Under the pieces are notes generated by a model. That model had not been told where the DNA came from. It saw only the letters and a program-made list of their open reading frames with translations, and made no database searches. From an uncultured Clostridia bacterium (GTDB lineage: Bacteria > Bacillota > Clostridia > Christensenellales > CAG-314): a DNA stretch of 64,000 bases. The stretch covers positions 62,001-126,000 of the forward strand of contig CALVWF010000002.1 of the NCBI GenBank assembly GCA_944364615.1. Reading direction: 5' to 3'. This document shows, in pieces, positions 6,858-15,318 of the stretch; the stretch's first letter is position 1; each line of letters begins with the position of its first letter. The position numbers and the translations under genes are program-made.

Positions 6858-8098
6858 TTCCCGAACAAATAGCATTGCAGGCGAAAAAATGTCTTTCCTG
6901 CAAAAATGCTCCCTGCTCGGCAAGTTGCCCGCTGGGAATAGATATTCCTGCATTTATCAGACTGTTGAAAGAGGACAAGCCTGAGCAGGCGTTCGAAAAA
7001 ATACGATCTCGCAGTATATTCGGTGAAATTTGCAGTGCGGTGTGTCCGTTGGACAAACACTGCCGTTCAAGTTGCGTGTGCGGTATAAAAGGTCAGCCCG
7101 TAGAGATACCCATGCTGGAAAACTATCTGTTTGACAGGTACTTTATACCCGAAAAGTGTGCCTGTGACAAACAGTGTGATGTCAGCGGTTCTGTCGCCGT
7201 TGTGGGAAGCGGAGTGGCAGGACTTTCCTGCGCCGTAACTCTTGCGCAAAAGGGCGTTGATGTGACGGTGTACGAAAAGGCGCAGTTGGGTGGTATAACC
7301 GCCAACGAAATACCTCCTTTCCGTCTGGAAAGAAAGGCTTTTGAGAAAATTTTGCAATATGCAACCTGTCTGGGCGTTAAATTCCGTTCGGACGAGTTTG
7401 TTAGCGGCAGCGAAGTTTCAGTTTTGTCGGAGGCATATAATGCCGTGTTTTTGGCGTGCGGTCTGCAAAAAGAAGTTGCGGCGGACGTACAGGGAAATTG
7501 CAAAGGAGTTGTCGGCGCAACGGAGTTTCTGCGTGGCAGGTGTAAGTCGGGACGTAAAACCGTAGTCATCGGAGGAGGCAACGTCGCTATGGATTGTGCA
7601 CGGACGGCATTGCGCAGCGGTTCCGAAGTTACGGTAGTTTACCGACGCACACAGGATGACATGCCTGCGTTCAGTGAAGAAAAGTCGTCCGCTTTGCGTG
7701 AAGGAGTGCAATTTAAATGTCTGCTTGCTCCATTTTCCGTCAACGGAACGGGCGATGTCATTTCGGCAACTTTTGCCGAGATGAAAGTCGTCGGTCAGTC
7801 GGGAGGAAGATCCGCTGTGGAAAAAACGGGCAAACTGATAACTATTGACTGCGATACGGTAATAATGGCAGTGGGCAGTCAGGCGGACGAAGAATTTTTC
7901 CGTCGGTGCGGTCTGCAACTTGTTCGCGGCAGAGTGGAAGTGGATAACGACATGATGACGTCTGTTGACGGATTGTTTGCCGGAGGAGATATCGTCAGGG
8001 GAGAAAACACGGTTGCCAAGGCGGTAAGGGACGGACGTCAGGCGGCGGAAGGAATAATCAGGTATATCGACAGTAAAAAGTTGTCGTGTAAGGAGTAA
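6854..8098 (+). CDS. GltD/NfnB-like FAD-dependent NAD(P)H oxidoreductase with two 4Fe-4S clusters
   Basis: The 414-residue protein has the N-terminal ferredoxin-like module of glutamate synthase small subunits, with Cys13-x2-Cys16-x4-Cys21-x3-Cys25 and a second set at Cys60, 64, 70, 74. A FAD-binding GSGVAGLSCA follows near residue 115, then an NAD(P)-binding GGGNVAMDCA near 240, and a closing GLFAGGDIV FAD motif. Such subunits pass electrons between NAD(P)H and a partner via flavin. No large subunit (gltB, nfnA, preA) lies nearby, so substrate and partner are unknown. A stand-alone dihydropyrimidine dehydrogenase PreT-type role is another option. The start is TTG, preceded by AAGGAGAGG and overlapping the nth stop. 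Confidence 0.8.
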   Translation: MIPEQIALQAKKCLSCKNAPCSASCPLGIDIPAFIRLLKEDKPEQAFEKIRSRSIFGEICSAVCPLDKHCRSSCVCGIKGQPVEIPMLENYLFDRYFIPEKCACDKQCDVSGSVAVVGSGVAGLSCAVTLAQKGVDVTVYEKAQLGGITANEIPPFRLERKAFEKILQYATCLGVKFRSDEFVSGSEVSVLSEAYNAVFLACGLQKEVAADVQGNCKGVVGATEFLRGRCKSGRKTVVIGGGNVAMDCARTALRSGSEVTVVYRRTQDDMPAFSEEKSSALREGVQFKCLLAPFSVNGTGDVISATFAEMKVVGQSGGRSAVEKTGKLITIDCDTVIMAVGSQADEEFFRRCGLQLVRGRVEVDNDMMTSVDGLFAGGDIVRGENTVAKAVRDGRQAAEGIIRYIDSKKLSCKE

Positions 8099-8099
8099 A

Positions 8100-9365
8100 A
8101 TGTTTATCGATAAAGTGAGAATCTATATAAAGGCAGGGGATGGAGGAAACGGTTCGGCATCGTTGCACACCGAAAAGTTTGTCCCCAACGGCGGTCCCGA
8201 CGGAGGGGACGGCGGTAAAGGCGGAGACGTTGTTTTTGTAGCCAGTTCCGCAATCAATACCTTGAATCAGTTTTATTTCCAGAAGCATTTTCGCGCGGGT
8301 AACGGCGAAAACGGCGCTCGTAAGAATTGCTACGGCAAGTCGGGCGAAGACATCGAAGTTACCGTGCCTACCGGAACGATAGTCAAAGACGCCAAGACGG
8401 GCGGTATTATTGCCGATATGTTTGCCGACGGGCAGCGCGAAGTAATATTGAAGGGGGGCAGAGGCGGACGAGGAAACAGACATTTTGCCAACAGCAGAAG
8501 ACAGGCTCCCCGTTTTGCCGAACACGGCGAAAAAAGTCCCGAACGCGAAGTCATTCTCGAATTGAAGACAATTGCGGATGTGGGGTTGGTAGGATTTCCC
8601 AATGTCGGAAAGTCCACGTTGCTGTCTGTCATTTCAGATGCAAAGCCTAAGATTGCCAATTACCATTTCACTACGCTTTCCCCCAATCTCGGAGTAGTGT
8701 CTTTTTACGACAAAAGTTTCGTTGTAGCGGACATCCCGGGACTGATTGAAGGCGCAAGCCGTGGCGCGGGATTGGGACACGATTTTCTCAGACACATCGA
8801 ACGCACACGTTTGTTGGTGCACGTGGTGGACATTTCCGGCAGCGAGCAAAGGGATCCCATACGCGATTTCGAAACGATAAACAACGAGATTTATTCCTAT
8901 GACGAAGACATGAAGGATGTGCCCATGGTGGTGGTCGCCAACAAAATGGACATGCCTGACGCCGAGGAAAATCTTAAAAAATTTAAAGCAAAATACGGCG
9001 ACATGTACACTATAATTCCCATGATGACTCTTATACACGAGGGAGTCGAAAAGTTGCTGACGACACTTGTGGAAATTTTGAAAACCCTTCCTCCGCAGGA
9101 AAAAATGGTATTTGAACCGTTTACCTACGAAGAAGCGGATTATTCTTCCTTTACAATCGACAAACTCGATCAGCAAACTTACGAGGTGACGGGCGGACTG
9201 ATTGACAGTCTTGCAAGAAAAGTCAACATGGACGATTACGACAGTTTTGCTTATTTTCAACGTGTGCTGAAACAGAGAGGCGTCATTGCCGAATTGCGCA
9301 AGGCAGGAGCCAAAGACGGCGACACGGTGATTGTGGGCGACCTTGAATTTGATTTTGTGGATTAA
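8100..9365 (+). CDS. obgE: GTPase Obg/ObgE
   Basis: The 421-residue protein has the glycine-rich Obg fold (1-158, with repeated GGxGGxG such as GGPDGGDGGKGG). The G domain carries GFPNVGKST (G1), DIPGLIEGA (G3) and NKMD (G4), and a C-terminal OCT domain ends at residue 421. Obg binds the large ribosomal subunit and takes part in 50S assembly and stress signalling. The start has AAGGAG six bases upstream and follows the GltD-like stop by one base. The neighbour yhbY also encodes a 50S-assembly factor, a common pairing in Bacillota. Confidence 0.96.
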   Translation: MFIDKVRIYIKAGDGGNGSASLHTEKFVPNGGPDGGDGGKGGDVVFVASSAINTLNQFYFQKHFRAGNGENGARKNCYGKSGEDIEVTVPTGTIVKDAKTGGIIADMFADGQREVILKGGRGGRGNRHFANSRRQAPRFAEHGEKSPEREVILELKTIADVGLVGFPNVGKSTLLSVISDAKPKIANYHFTTLSPNLGVVSFYDKSFVVADIPGLIEGASRGAGLGHDFLRHIERTRLLVHVVDISGSEQRDPIRDFETINNEIYSYDEDMKDVPMVVVANKMDMPDAEENLKKFKAKYGDMYTIIPMMTLIHEGVEKLLTTLVEILKTLPPQEKMVFEPFTYEEADYSSFTIDKLDQQTYEVTGGLIDSLARKVNMDDYDSFAYFQRVLKQRGVIAELRKAGAKDGDTVIVGDLEFDFVD

Positions 9366-9375
9366 GGAGAAAAAT

Positions 9376-9672
9376 ATGTTAACTACCAAACAGAGAAGCA
9401 AGTTAAAGTCGCTTGCAAATACGCTTAAACCCGCTGTGATAATAGGCAAAGGGGAACTGACGGAATCTGTCATAGGGGAAATAGACCGTGCGCTGTACCA
9501 CAACGAACTTGTAAAGGTATCGTCGCTGAAAAGTTGCGAAAGTTCCGCCAAAAGCATGTGCATCGAAGTGTGTGAGGCTTTAAACTGTCAGCCCGTTCTG
9601 GTAGTGGGCAACAGATTCGTTGTGTACAAACGCAGCGACAAGGAAGGTATCGAGCACATCGACATCGATTAA
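9376..9672 (+). CDS. yhbY: YhbY/CRM-domain RNA-binding protein
   Basis: The 98-residue protein matches the single-CRM-domain YhbY family: LTTKQRSKLKSLANTLKP at the start, then IGKGELTESV and a closing VGNRFVVYK. Family members bind the pre-50S ribosomal subunit. The ATG at 9376 has AAGGAG eight bases upstream; the in-frame extension to 9331 lies inside obgE and is not used. It is ten bases downstream of obgE and probably co-transcribed with it. Confidence 0.92.
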   Translation: MLTTKQRSKLKSLANTLKPAVIIGKGELTESVIGEIDRALYHNELVKVSSLKSCESSAKSMCIEVCEALNCQPVLVVGNRFVVYKRSDKEGIEHIDID

Positions 9673-9680
9673 CGTAACTG

Positions 9681-9695
9681 ACACACGGAGTGTGT
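9681..9695. repeat. Short inverted repeat before glgC
   Basis: ACACAC and GTGTGT flank GGA, forming a six-pair stem. It lies nine bases after the yhbY stop and just before a TAAAAT. It lacks a T-run, so it may be an operator or a processing hairpin. Confidence 0.3.
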
Positions 9696-9738
9696 GTAAA
9701 ATATATTTCGCAATCGAGAAAACATTCAGGAGGGATTT

Positions 9739-10956
9739 ATGAACAAGAAAGAATGTATTGCGATGATCCTTGCAGGAGGACAGGGCAGCCGTCTGGGGGT
9801 GTTGACCCGTGACCTTGCCAAACCTGCGGTGCAGTACGGAGGTAAATACAGAATAATTGACTTTCCGCTGACAAACTGCGCTCATTCGGGCATTGATACG
9901 GTGGGTATACTCACTCAGTACAAGCCTTTGGAACTTAACACCTACATCGGCAGCGGACAACCCTGGGACCTTGACCGCAATGACGGCGGCGTATATGTTT
10001 TGCCTCCATACATGCGTGAAACGGCGGGCGAATGGTACAAGGGCACGGCAAATGCAATTTATCAGAATATAGAGTTTATCGACAAATTCAATCCCGAATA
10101 CGTGCTGATTTTGTCAGGCGACCACATTTACAAGATGAATTACGCCGATATGCTCAGTTATCACATTGAAAAAAATGCCGATGTGACAATTGCAATGATT
10201 CCCGTTGCAATGGAAGAAGCCTCCCGTTTCGGAATACTCCAGACGGACGACAACGGAAGGATAGTTACTTTTGAGGAAAAGCCCGCCAAGCCGAAGAGCA
10301 ATACTGCGTCCATGGGTATTTACATATTCACATGGGACAAGTTACGCAAAGAACTCATCGAAGACGAAAACGACGCTGCTTCCTCCAACGATTTCGGTAA
10401 AAACATCATTCCCAAGATGCTGAGGCAGGGCAGTGCGCTGTTCGGCTACAAGTTCGAAGGTTACTGGAAGGATGTCGGTACCGTCGAAAGTCTGTGGCAG
10501 TCCAATATGGACATACTGGAAAGCGATTGTCTTGACCTTTACAACGAAGACTGGACCATTCTTTCCAAAAGCCCTCTGGAAAGTCCTCACGTGTTGGGTA
10601 AAAACAGCAACGTAAAGGACAGTTTCATTACCGAAGGTTGCTACATCGACGGCACGGTAAAGCACAGCGTGATTTTCGACGGCGTAAGTATCGAAAAAGG
10701 TGCGGAAGTCGTGGACAGTATCGTGATGAGCGGCGCGGTGATAGGCGAAGACTCCCGAATTTACAAGACCATTGTCGGTCCCGGCGCTAAAATCGGAAGA
10801 AAGTGCCGTCTGGGACTGGACGAAGAAGACAAGTACAAGTCAAAGTACTGTTCGGGCGGAGTAAGTCTGGTGGGCGCGGATGTTACGATCGCCGACGGTT
10901 CCGCAGTGGGTCGCAACAGTATGATTACGGAAAATATTAAAGGGGGTAAACGCTGA
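9739..10956 (+). CDS. glgC: Glucose-1-phosphate adenylyltransferase, catalytic subunit
   Basis: This 405-residue protein starts with [19 protein letters not shown], the nucleotidyltransferase P-loop-like motif. It contains GTANAIYQN and SGDHIYKM, and ends in a left-handed beta-helix of hexapeptide repeats (from about residue 290). It makes ADP-glucose from ATP and glucose-1-phosphate, the committed step of glycogen synthesis. AGGAGGG lies eight bases before the ATG. Its stop overlaps the start of glgD by one base (TGATG), which suggests translational coupling and a GlgC/GlgD heterotetramer, as known in Bacillota. Confidence 0.96.
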   Translation: MNKKECIAMILAGGQGSRLGVLTRDLAKPAVQYGGKYRIIDFPLTNCAHSGIDTVGILTQYKPLELNTYIGSGQPWDLDRNDGGVYVLPPYMRETAGEWYKGTANAIYQNIEFIDKFNPEYVLILSGDHIYKMNYADMLSYHIEKNADVTIAMIPVAMEEASRFGILQTDDNGRIVTFEEKPAKPKSNTASMGIYIFTWDKLRKELIEDENDAASSNDFGKNIIPKMLRQGSALFGYKFEGYWKDVGTVESLWQSNMDILESDCLDLYNEDWTILSKSPLESPHVLGKNSNVKDSFITEGCYIDGTVKHSVIFDGVSIEKGAEVVDSIVMSGAVIGEDSRIYKTIVGPGAKIGRKCRLGLDEEDKYKSKYCSGGVSLVGADVTIADGSAVGRNSMITENIKGGKR

Positions 10957-12065
10957 TGATGGATACAATGGGCGTCATTATCGCTTGTAATGACAAAGTT
11001 AATCTCGGCGAACTGGAAAGAGTACGTTCGGTGTCGGCAATGCCTTTCGGAGGAAGATACCGCCTGATAGATTTCGTTCTGTCCGGAATGGTAAACAGCA
11101 ACATCATCAATGTCGGCGTCGCAACGGACTACAATTATCAGTCATTGCTTGACCACCTTGGCAGCGGAAAACCATGGGATCTCGCGCGTAAGAAATACGG
11201 ATTGTTTATCCTTCCTCCCTTTGCAAGACATCAGGAAAGTATTTCGGGCGATATGGAGATGAATTTGCTGACGGGCATACTTCACTATATGAAGCGCAGC
11301 AGTCAGAAGTATGTCATCGTAGCAGACTGTAACAACGTATGTAACATACGTTTCGACGACGTTGTCGCCCAACACCGTCAGAGCGGTGCGGACATCACGC
11401 TTATTTACCAGAAGACGGACAAGCGTGTGGACGGGGAAGTGTACGCAGCGTTGGATGAGAACAATTGCGTGACGGGGCTTCACTACGGTAACGGAAACAA
11501 GAACTGTACAAACAGACTTGTTGGCTACTACGTCTTTACAAAGGAAGTGCTTGTTTCTCTGCTGGAAAAATGTCAGTTGCAGGGCAAAAACAACTTTTTG
11601 CATGACATTATCGGTGCAACTGTCAGCAAAGGCAGGGTGATGGGCTACTGTTTTGACGGTTATCTCAGATCCATCACCGATATAGACAGTTACTATAAAG
11701 TAAGTATGGATTTGTTTGACAGTCGGATACGCAGAAGTTTGTTTGTCGCCGACGACAAAATACTTACCAAGACAAAGGATAAGGTGCCAACGCGTTACCT
11801 TAACAACGCGGAGGTGAAGTCAAGTATCATCGCAGACGGCTGTATTATAGACGGAATTGTGGAAAACAGTATCCTGTTCCGCGGTGTCACCGTAGAAAAA
11901 GGCGCTGTCATAAAAAACAGTATAATTATGCAGGACTGCGTGGTGTCGGAAAGTGCAATGCTTGACAGTGTTATCATGGACAAAAACTGCGTCATCAGAA
12001 AGGGCAAGATGCTTGTCGGTCAGCCCGACTTCCCCATTGTGGTCGGCAAACGCCGTACTATCTGA
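10956..12065 (+). CDS. glgD: Glucose-1-phosphate adenylyltransferase regulatory subunit
   Basis: The 369-residue protein resembles GlgC but lacks the intact GGxGxRL catalytic loop (it starts MGVIIACNDKVNLGEL), as expected for the GlgD subunit of Bacillota. It keeps the KPWDLARKKYG region and a C-terminal hexapeptide-repeat helix (VENSILFRGVTVEKGA). In related bacteria GlgD modulates GlgC activity in a mixed tetramer. Two ATG codons in tandem (10956 and 10959) are both possible starts after AAAGGGGG. Confidence 0.93.
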   Translation: MMDTMGVIIACNDKVNLGELERVRSVSAMPFGGRYRLIDFVLSGMVNSNIINVGVATDYNYQSLLDHLGSGKPWDLARKKYGLFILPPFARHQESISGDMEMNLLTGILHYMKRSSQKYVIVADCNNVCNIRFDDVVAQHRQSGADITLIYQKTDKRVDGEVYAALDENNCVTGLHYGNGNKNCTNRLVGYYVFTKEVLVSLLEKCQLQGKNNFLHDIIGATVSKGRVMGYCFDGYLRSITDIDSYYKVSMDLFDSRIRRSLFVADDKILTKTKDKVPTRYLNNAEVKSSIIADGCIIDGIVENSILFRGVTVEKGAVIKNSIIMQDCVVSESAMLDSVIMDKNCVIRKGKMLVGQPDFPIVVGKRRTI

Positions 12066-12076
12066 TTTTAACAATT

Positions 12077-12109
12077 GTTGCCTCAATCTCGGTTTACGGT
12101 TGAGGCAAC
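12077..12109 (+). other. Intra-operon hairpin between glgD and glgA
   Basis: GTTGCCTCAA (12077-12086) pairs perfectly with TTGAGGCAAC (12100-12109) around a 13-base loop. No T-run follows, so it is more likely an mRNA processing or stability element than a terminator. Confidence 0.6.
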
Positions 12110-12128
12110 GTATTTAAGAGGTGTCGAA

Positions 12129-13571
12129 ATGAATATAATGTATCTCAGTGCCGAAGTGGAACCTTTTGCCAAGTCAGGCGGTCTCGGCGACGTTTTAGGG
12201 GCATTGCCCAAGGCTGTTGCGCGACAGGGCGCCAACGTCAGCGTGGTAATGCCCAAATACACACGCCTTATAGATGCCGGATATCAGGAGGCAATGAATT
12301 ATATCGGCTATATGTACGTCGATCTGAGTTGGCGTCATCAGTACTGCGGAGTGTTCACTCTGGAAAAGGACAACGTAACTTACTATTTCCTCGACAACGA
12401 GTTTTATTTCGGCGGAGATTTGTATTGCTTTGCCGATACCGAAAGGTTTGCGTTTTTTTCCAAGGCTTGCCTTGACCTTATAGGTTACCTCAACAAAAAA
12501 GTTGACATCTTGCATTGCAACGACTGGTCAACTGCGCTTGTTCCGGTGATGTTGGACGCGTTTTACAAACAGAACAAGTTGTATTCCGACATAAAAACGG
12601 TGTACACGATACACAACCTGCGTTATCAGGGCAAAACGTCGGCGGAAAATCTTATGGACCTTACCGCTTTACCGCAACGCTATTTTTACGGCAACGCTCT
12701 GGAACACGGCGGATGTATGAATATGATGAAGGGGGCGATAGTGTACAGCGACGCTGTAACAACCGTCAGCGAAACATATGCGAGGGAAATACGCACCGAC
12801 AGTTTCAGCGAATGTCTCGGCGACGTTATAAATCAGTATTCCTACAAGATAACGGGAATTGTAAACGGTGTGGATTACAATACTTACAACCCCGCAAAGG
12901 ACAAACTGATATACCGTACCTACAGCAGCGTCACCGCTACGGAAGGCAAAAAGTTCAACAAGACGGAATTGCAGAAACAACTGGGATTGCCCGTGCGCGA
13001 AGACGTTGCAATGATAGGACTTATATCCCGACTGGTTGACCAGAAGGGGCTTGATCTCATTGCCGCAGTGATGAACGACATTTTGCAAAACGACGTTCAG
13101 TTTGTGGTTCTGGGCACGGGAGAAAGCAGGTATGAGGAAATGTTCAGGTACTTTGCTTCCGTGTACCCGCAAAAACTGTCGGCAAATATTTACTTTTCCA
13201 ATCAGTTGGCGCACCGCATCTATGCCGCAAGTGATTTTGTGCTTGTTCCCAGTCTGTTTGAGCCGTGCGGACTTACGCAGTTGATAGGACTTAAATACGG
13301 TTCGCTGCCCATCGTGCGCGAAACGGGCGGCCTGAAAGACACCGTGTTGTCTTATAACGAGTATACGGGCAAGGGCAATGGATTTTCCTTTGCGCAGTAC
13401 AACGCTCACGACATGCTGTATACTATAAACCGCGCTTTGAGTTACAAGTACGAGCACAACGACATTTATTGCAAAATACAAAGACGCGGTATGCGTTGCG
13501 ATTACAGTTGGAAGGAAAGCAGTAAAAAGTACATGGCTTTGTATAAAAGTCTTACGGGAGCCGACAGTTGA
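12129..13571 (+). CDS. glgA: Glycogen synthase (ADP-glucose type)
   Basis: The 480-residue protein begins NIMYLSAEVEPFAKSGGLGDV, with the ADP-glucose-binding KxGGL motif at Lys15. It has the GT5 C-terminal signature FEPCGLTQL and GGLKDTV. It extends alpha-1,4-glucan chains from ADP-glucose. The ATG at 12129 was chosen because AAGAGG lies about seven bases upstream and the family starts here; a longer in-frame reading from 12075 runs through the hairpin. It shares TTGA with the next gene. No branching enzyme or phosphorylase lies in the window. Confidence 0.95.
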   Translation: MNIMYLSAEVEPFAKSGGLGDVLGALPKAVARQGANVSVVMPKYTRLIDAGYQEAMNYIGYMYVDLSWRHQYCGVFTLEKDNVTYYFLDNEFYFGGDLYCFADTERFAFFSKACLDLIGYLNKKVDILHCNDWSTALVPVMLDAFYKQNKLYSDIKTVYTIHNLRYQGKTSAENLMDLTALPQRYFYGNALEHGGCMNMMKGAIVYSDAVTTVSETYAREIRTDSFSECLGDVINQYSYKITGIVNGVDYNTYNPAKDKLIYRTYSSVTATEGKKFNKTELQKQLGLPVREDVAMIGLISRLVDQKGLDLIAAVMNDILQNDVQFVVLGTGESRYEEMFRYFASVYPQKLSANIYFSNQLAHRIYAASDFVLVPSLFEPCGLTQLIGLKYGSLPIVRETGGLKDTVLSYNEYTGKGNGFSFAQYNAHDMLYTINRALSYKYEHNDIYCKIQRRGMRCDYSWKESSKKYMALYKSLTGADS

Positions 13572-14098
13572 AAATTTGTGTATTCAGCGACATTCACGGC
13601 AGTGTAGAAGCAACGAAAAAGATGGTCGAACGTGCCAAAGGCTGTGACACTACTGTGTTGTGCGGTGACATATACCGCAGGTACGGACAAACCGATGAAA
13701 ATCTTGAAATTGCAAGTTTGCTGTCCCGGTTGCCCGATCTGCGAGTTGCCCAAGGTAATAACGATTACAGCGGCGACGAACAGTTCAGCCCATTTGTTTA
13801 CAGTGATTACGTACTGTTACGCAGGTTTCACAGAACGCTGTTTTTCACTCACGGGCACAGGTACAATGCCTACCGTTTTCCTCCCATATTGAATGACGGC
13901 GATGTCATTTGTTACGGACACACTCACCGCAGAAGTTGCATGACATTGAACGGACTGATTGTATTGAATGTCGGTTCGGTCGCAAGTCCCAGGGACGGTG
14001 TTGCGTCTTATATCGAAATGGATGACGAAGGATTTTACTTTAAGGACATGGACGGAAACCTTCTTTTTGGTAAACGTTGGACGGAATTTGGCAATTAG
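13568..14098 (+). CDS. YfcE/MJ0936-family metallophosphoesterase
   Basis: The 176-residue protein has the calcineurin-like phosphoesterase ligands in order: SDIH (Asp8, His10), CGDIY, GNND, THGH and GHTH. YfcE-like enzymes hydrolyse phosphodiesters in vitro; the physiological substrate is unknown. It starts with TTG overlapping the glgA stop, with GGGAG ten bases upstream, so it is translated from the glycogen operon. Whether it works on a sugar-phosphate related to glycogen is speculation. Confidence 0.85.
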   Translation: MKICVFSDIHGSVEATKKMVERAKGCDTTVLCGDIYRRYGQTDENLEIASLLSRLPDLRVAQGNNDYSGDEQFSPFVYSDYVLLRRFHRTLFFTHGHRYNAYRFPPILNDGDVICYGHTHRRSCMTLNGLIVLNVGSVASPRDGVASYIEMDDEGFYFKDMDGNLLFGKRWTEFGN

Positions 14099-14122
14099 AA
14101 CTTTTTATACTTTGCAAAATGC

Positions 14123-14159
14123 TAAAAACACCTTGAACTTTAACGTCAAGGTGTTTTTT
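14123..14159 (+). terminator. Terminator of the glycogen operon
   Basis: AAACACCTTGA pairs with TCAAGGTGTTT around TAACG-type loop bases, followed by a run of six T. Confidence 0.88.
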
Positions 14160-14212
14160 GGTGTAATTTATTTAAGGTAGAATGTAAATAAGTCTACTGT
14201 AATATTTCGTTT

Positions 14213-14226
14213 GTCAACAGGTTGAC
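14213..14226. repeat. Inverted repeat upstream of the pentapeptide-repeat gene
   Basis: GTCAAC and GTTGAC flank AG in a perfect 14-base inverted repeat. It lies about 55 bases before the -35 box of the next gene. Function unknown. Confidence 0.3.
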
Positions 14227-14281
14227 GCGACGCTTTGGGCACTTGGCGTAAAAGTCAGTACAAGGCCATTGTTGACTACTG

Positions 14282-14310
14282 TTGAAATTATTGTCGGGTT
14301 GTGGTAAAAT
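14282..14310 (+). promoter_or_regulatory. Sigma-A promoter for the pentapeptide-repeat gene
   Basis: TTGAAA (14282-14287), 17-base spacer, TAAAAT (14305-14310), about 26 bases before the chosen start. Confidence 0.55.
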
Positions 14311-14336
14311 AGGTGGAAGAAAACGAGGATAAGAAG

Positions 14337-14915
14337 ATGAAAAACTTTTCTGACAGAGTATTTACGGATATATCGAAAGACAATGCAAGGATCGTCGATT
14401 GCGAATTTGTAGATTGTGTATTTGAAAAATGCAGGTTTACCGATTGTACTTTTGTTGATTGTTCCTTTTGTGAGTGCACATTCAACGATTGCACAATTAC
14501 AAATATCACTTCAAAAGGTACGAATATGGTATTTGCCACATTTGTAAACTGTACAATAGTGGGTGTGGAATGGCTAACTTTGCAATCAAACTCTGTTTCT
14601 TTACCTATACAGAAATTTGACAAGTGCTATTTGAAATACAACAGTTTTGAAAAAATGAGTTTTAAGAAGTTTGACTTTTTACAATCGAGCATGATAGATT
14701 GCAATTTCTTAAGTTGTAATTTAAGCGAAGCGGATTTCAAAAACTGCAATTTGCAAAACACTGAATTTTCCGATTGTGATTTAAAAAACAGTGATTTTCG
14801 CAGGGCAACAGGGTACAGCATCAATTTGGCAGACAACCGCACAAAGGGCGCAAGATTTTCCTATCCCGAAGTTGTCAACCTTTTAAAATCTTTCGATATC
14901 AGGATAGAAAACTGA
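14337..14915 (+). CDS. Cys-rich pentapeptide-repeat protein
   Basis: The 192-residue protein is built of pentapeptide repeats. From about residue 18 seven consecutive repeats have the form xxCxF (for example VDCEF, VDCVF, EKCRF, TDCTF). More follow after residue 110 (MIDCNF, FLSCNL, EADF, KNCNL). Such repeats fold into a right-handed four-sided beta-helix; some members protect DNA gyrase from quinolones, but most have no known role. Here Cys fills the inward i-2 position in a long row. The ATG at 14337 has CGAGG eight bases upstream; an in-frame GTG at 14313 is possible. Base composition is clearly more AT-rich than that of the neighbours, which hints at acquisition. Confidence 0.8.
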   Translation: MKNFSDRVFTDISKDNARIVDCEFVDCVFEKCRFTDCTFVDCSFCECTFNDCTITNITSKGTNMVFATFVNCTIVGVEWLTLQSNSVSLPIQKFDKCYLKYNSFEKMSFKKFDFLQSSMIDCNFLSCNLSEADFKNCNLQNTEFSDCDLKNSDFRRATGYSINLADNRTKGARFSYPEVVNLLKSFDIRIEN

Positions 14916-14993
14916 CAAATCGGGTTTAAATATTTTTAGTATAAAGTGACAATTGCTCAAACTCCTGTCGCTTTACTTTATTGTATGAAATAA

Positions 14994-15023
14994 CCAAAGC
15001 CGAACTTTACGTTCGGCTTTTAT
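14994..15023 (+). terminator. Terminator after the pentapeptide-repeat gene
   Basis: AAAGCCGAAC (14996-15005) pairs perfectly with GTTCGGCTTT (15011-15020); the T-run is short. Confidence 0.65.
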
Positions 15024-15239
15024 GTGCGTGCAAAATGCAGAAAGTATTTCAACCGACTTCAACGGTTAAAGTTGTTTTTATTGATTTAATGTTGAATACA
15101 ATTAAAAATTTTGCAAGTTTTGCGGTGTGCGTTAATGGCAATAAAATCAGTTGTTGAATGTCGAAAGCAAGTGTATTGATTACTTGCAATCATGCTGTTT
15201 GTATGTTTGAACAATTGATAGTATTTTTGCAGTACGTGG

Positions 15240-15281
15240 TGCAGTTTTCAGTATAAGTAGTGCAGTTTTCGGTATAAATAG
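15240..15281. repeat. Two-copy 21-bp tandem repeat
   Basis: Copy one is TGCAGTTTTCAGTATAAGTAG and copy two differs at two positions (G for A at 11, A for G at 18). They abut directly and lie next to the typA terminator. Confidence 0.7.
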
Positions 15282-15283
15282 TG

Positions 15284-15315
15284 AAAAACAGCGACTTATA
15301 TCGGTCGCTGTTTTT
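15284..15315 (-). terminator. typA: Terminator of typA
   Basis: AAAAACAGCGAC pairs perfectly with GTCGCTGTTTTT around eight loop bases. The symmetric A and T tracts make it potentially bidirectional; it lies four bases from the typA stop. Confidence 0.88.
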
Positions 15316-15318
15316 GAT

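Larger units (their letters stand above)
14916..15318. other. AT-rich intergenic region with hairpins and a tandem repeat
   Basis: About 400 bases without a gene. It holds a hairpin terminator after the pentapeptide gene (14994-15023), a 21-bp tandem repeat (15240-15281), and the typA terminator (15284-15315). The stretch 15030-15235 shows nothing recognisable. Confidence 0.6.
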
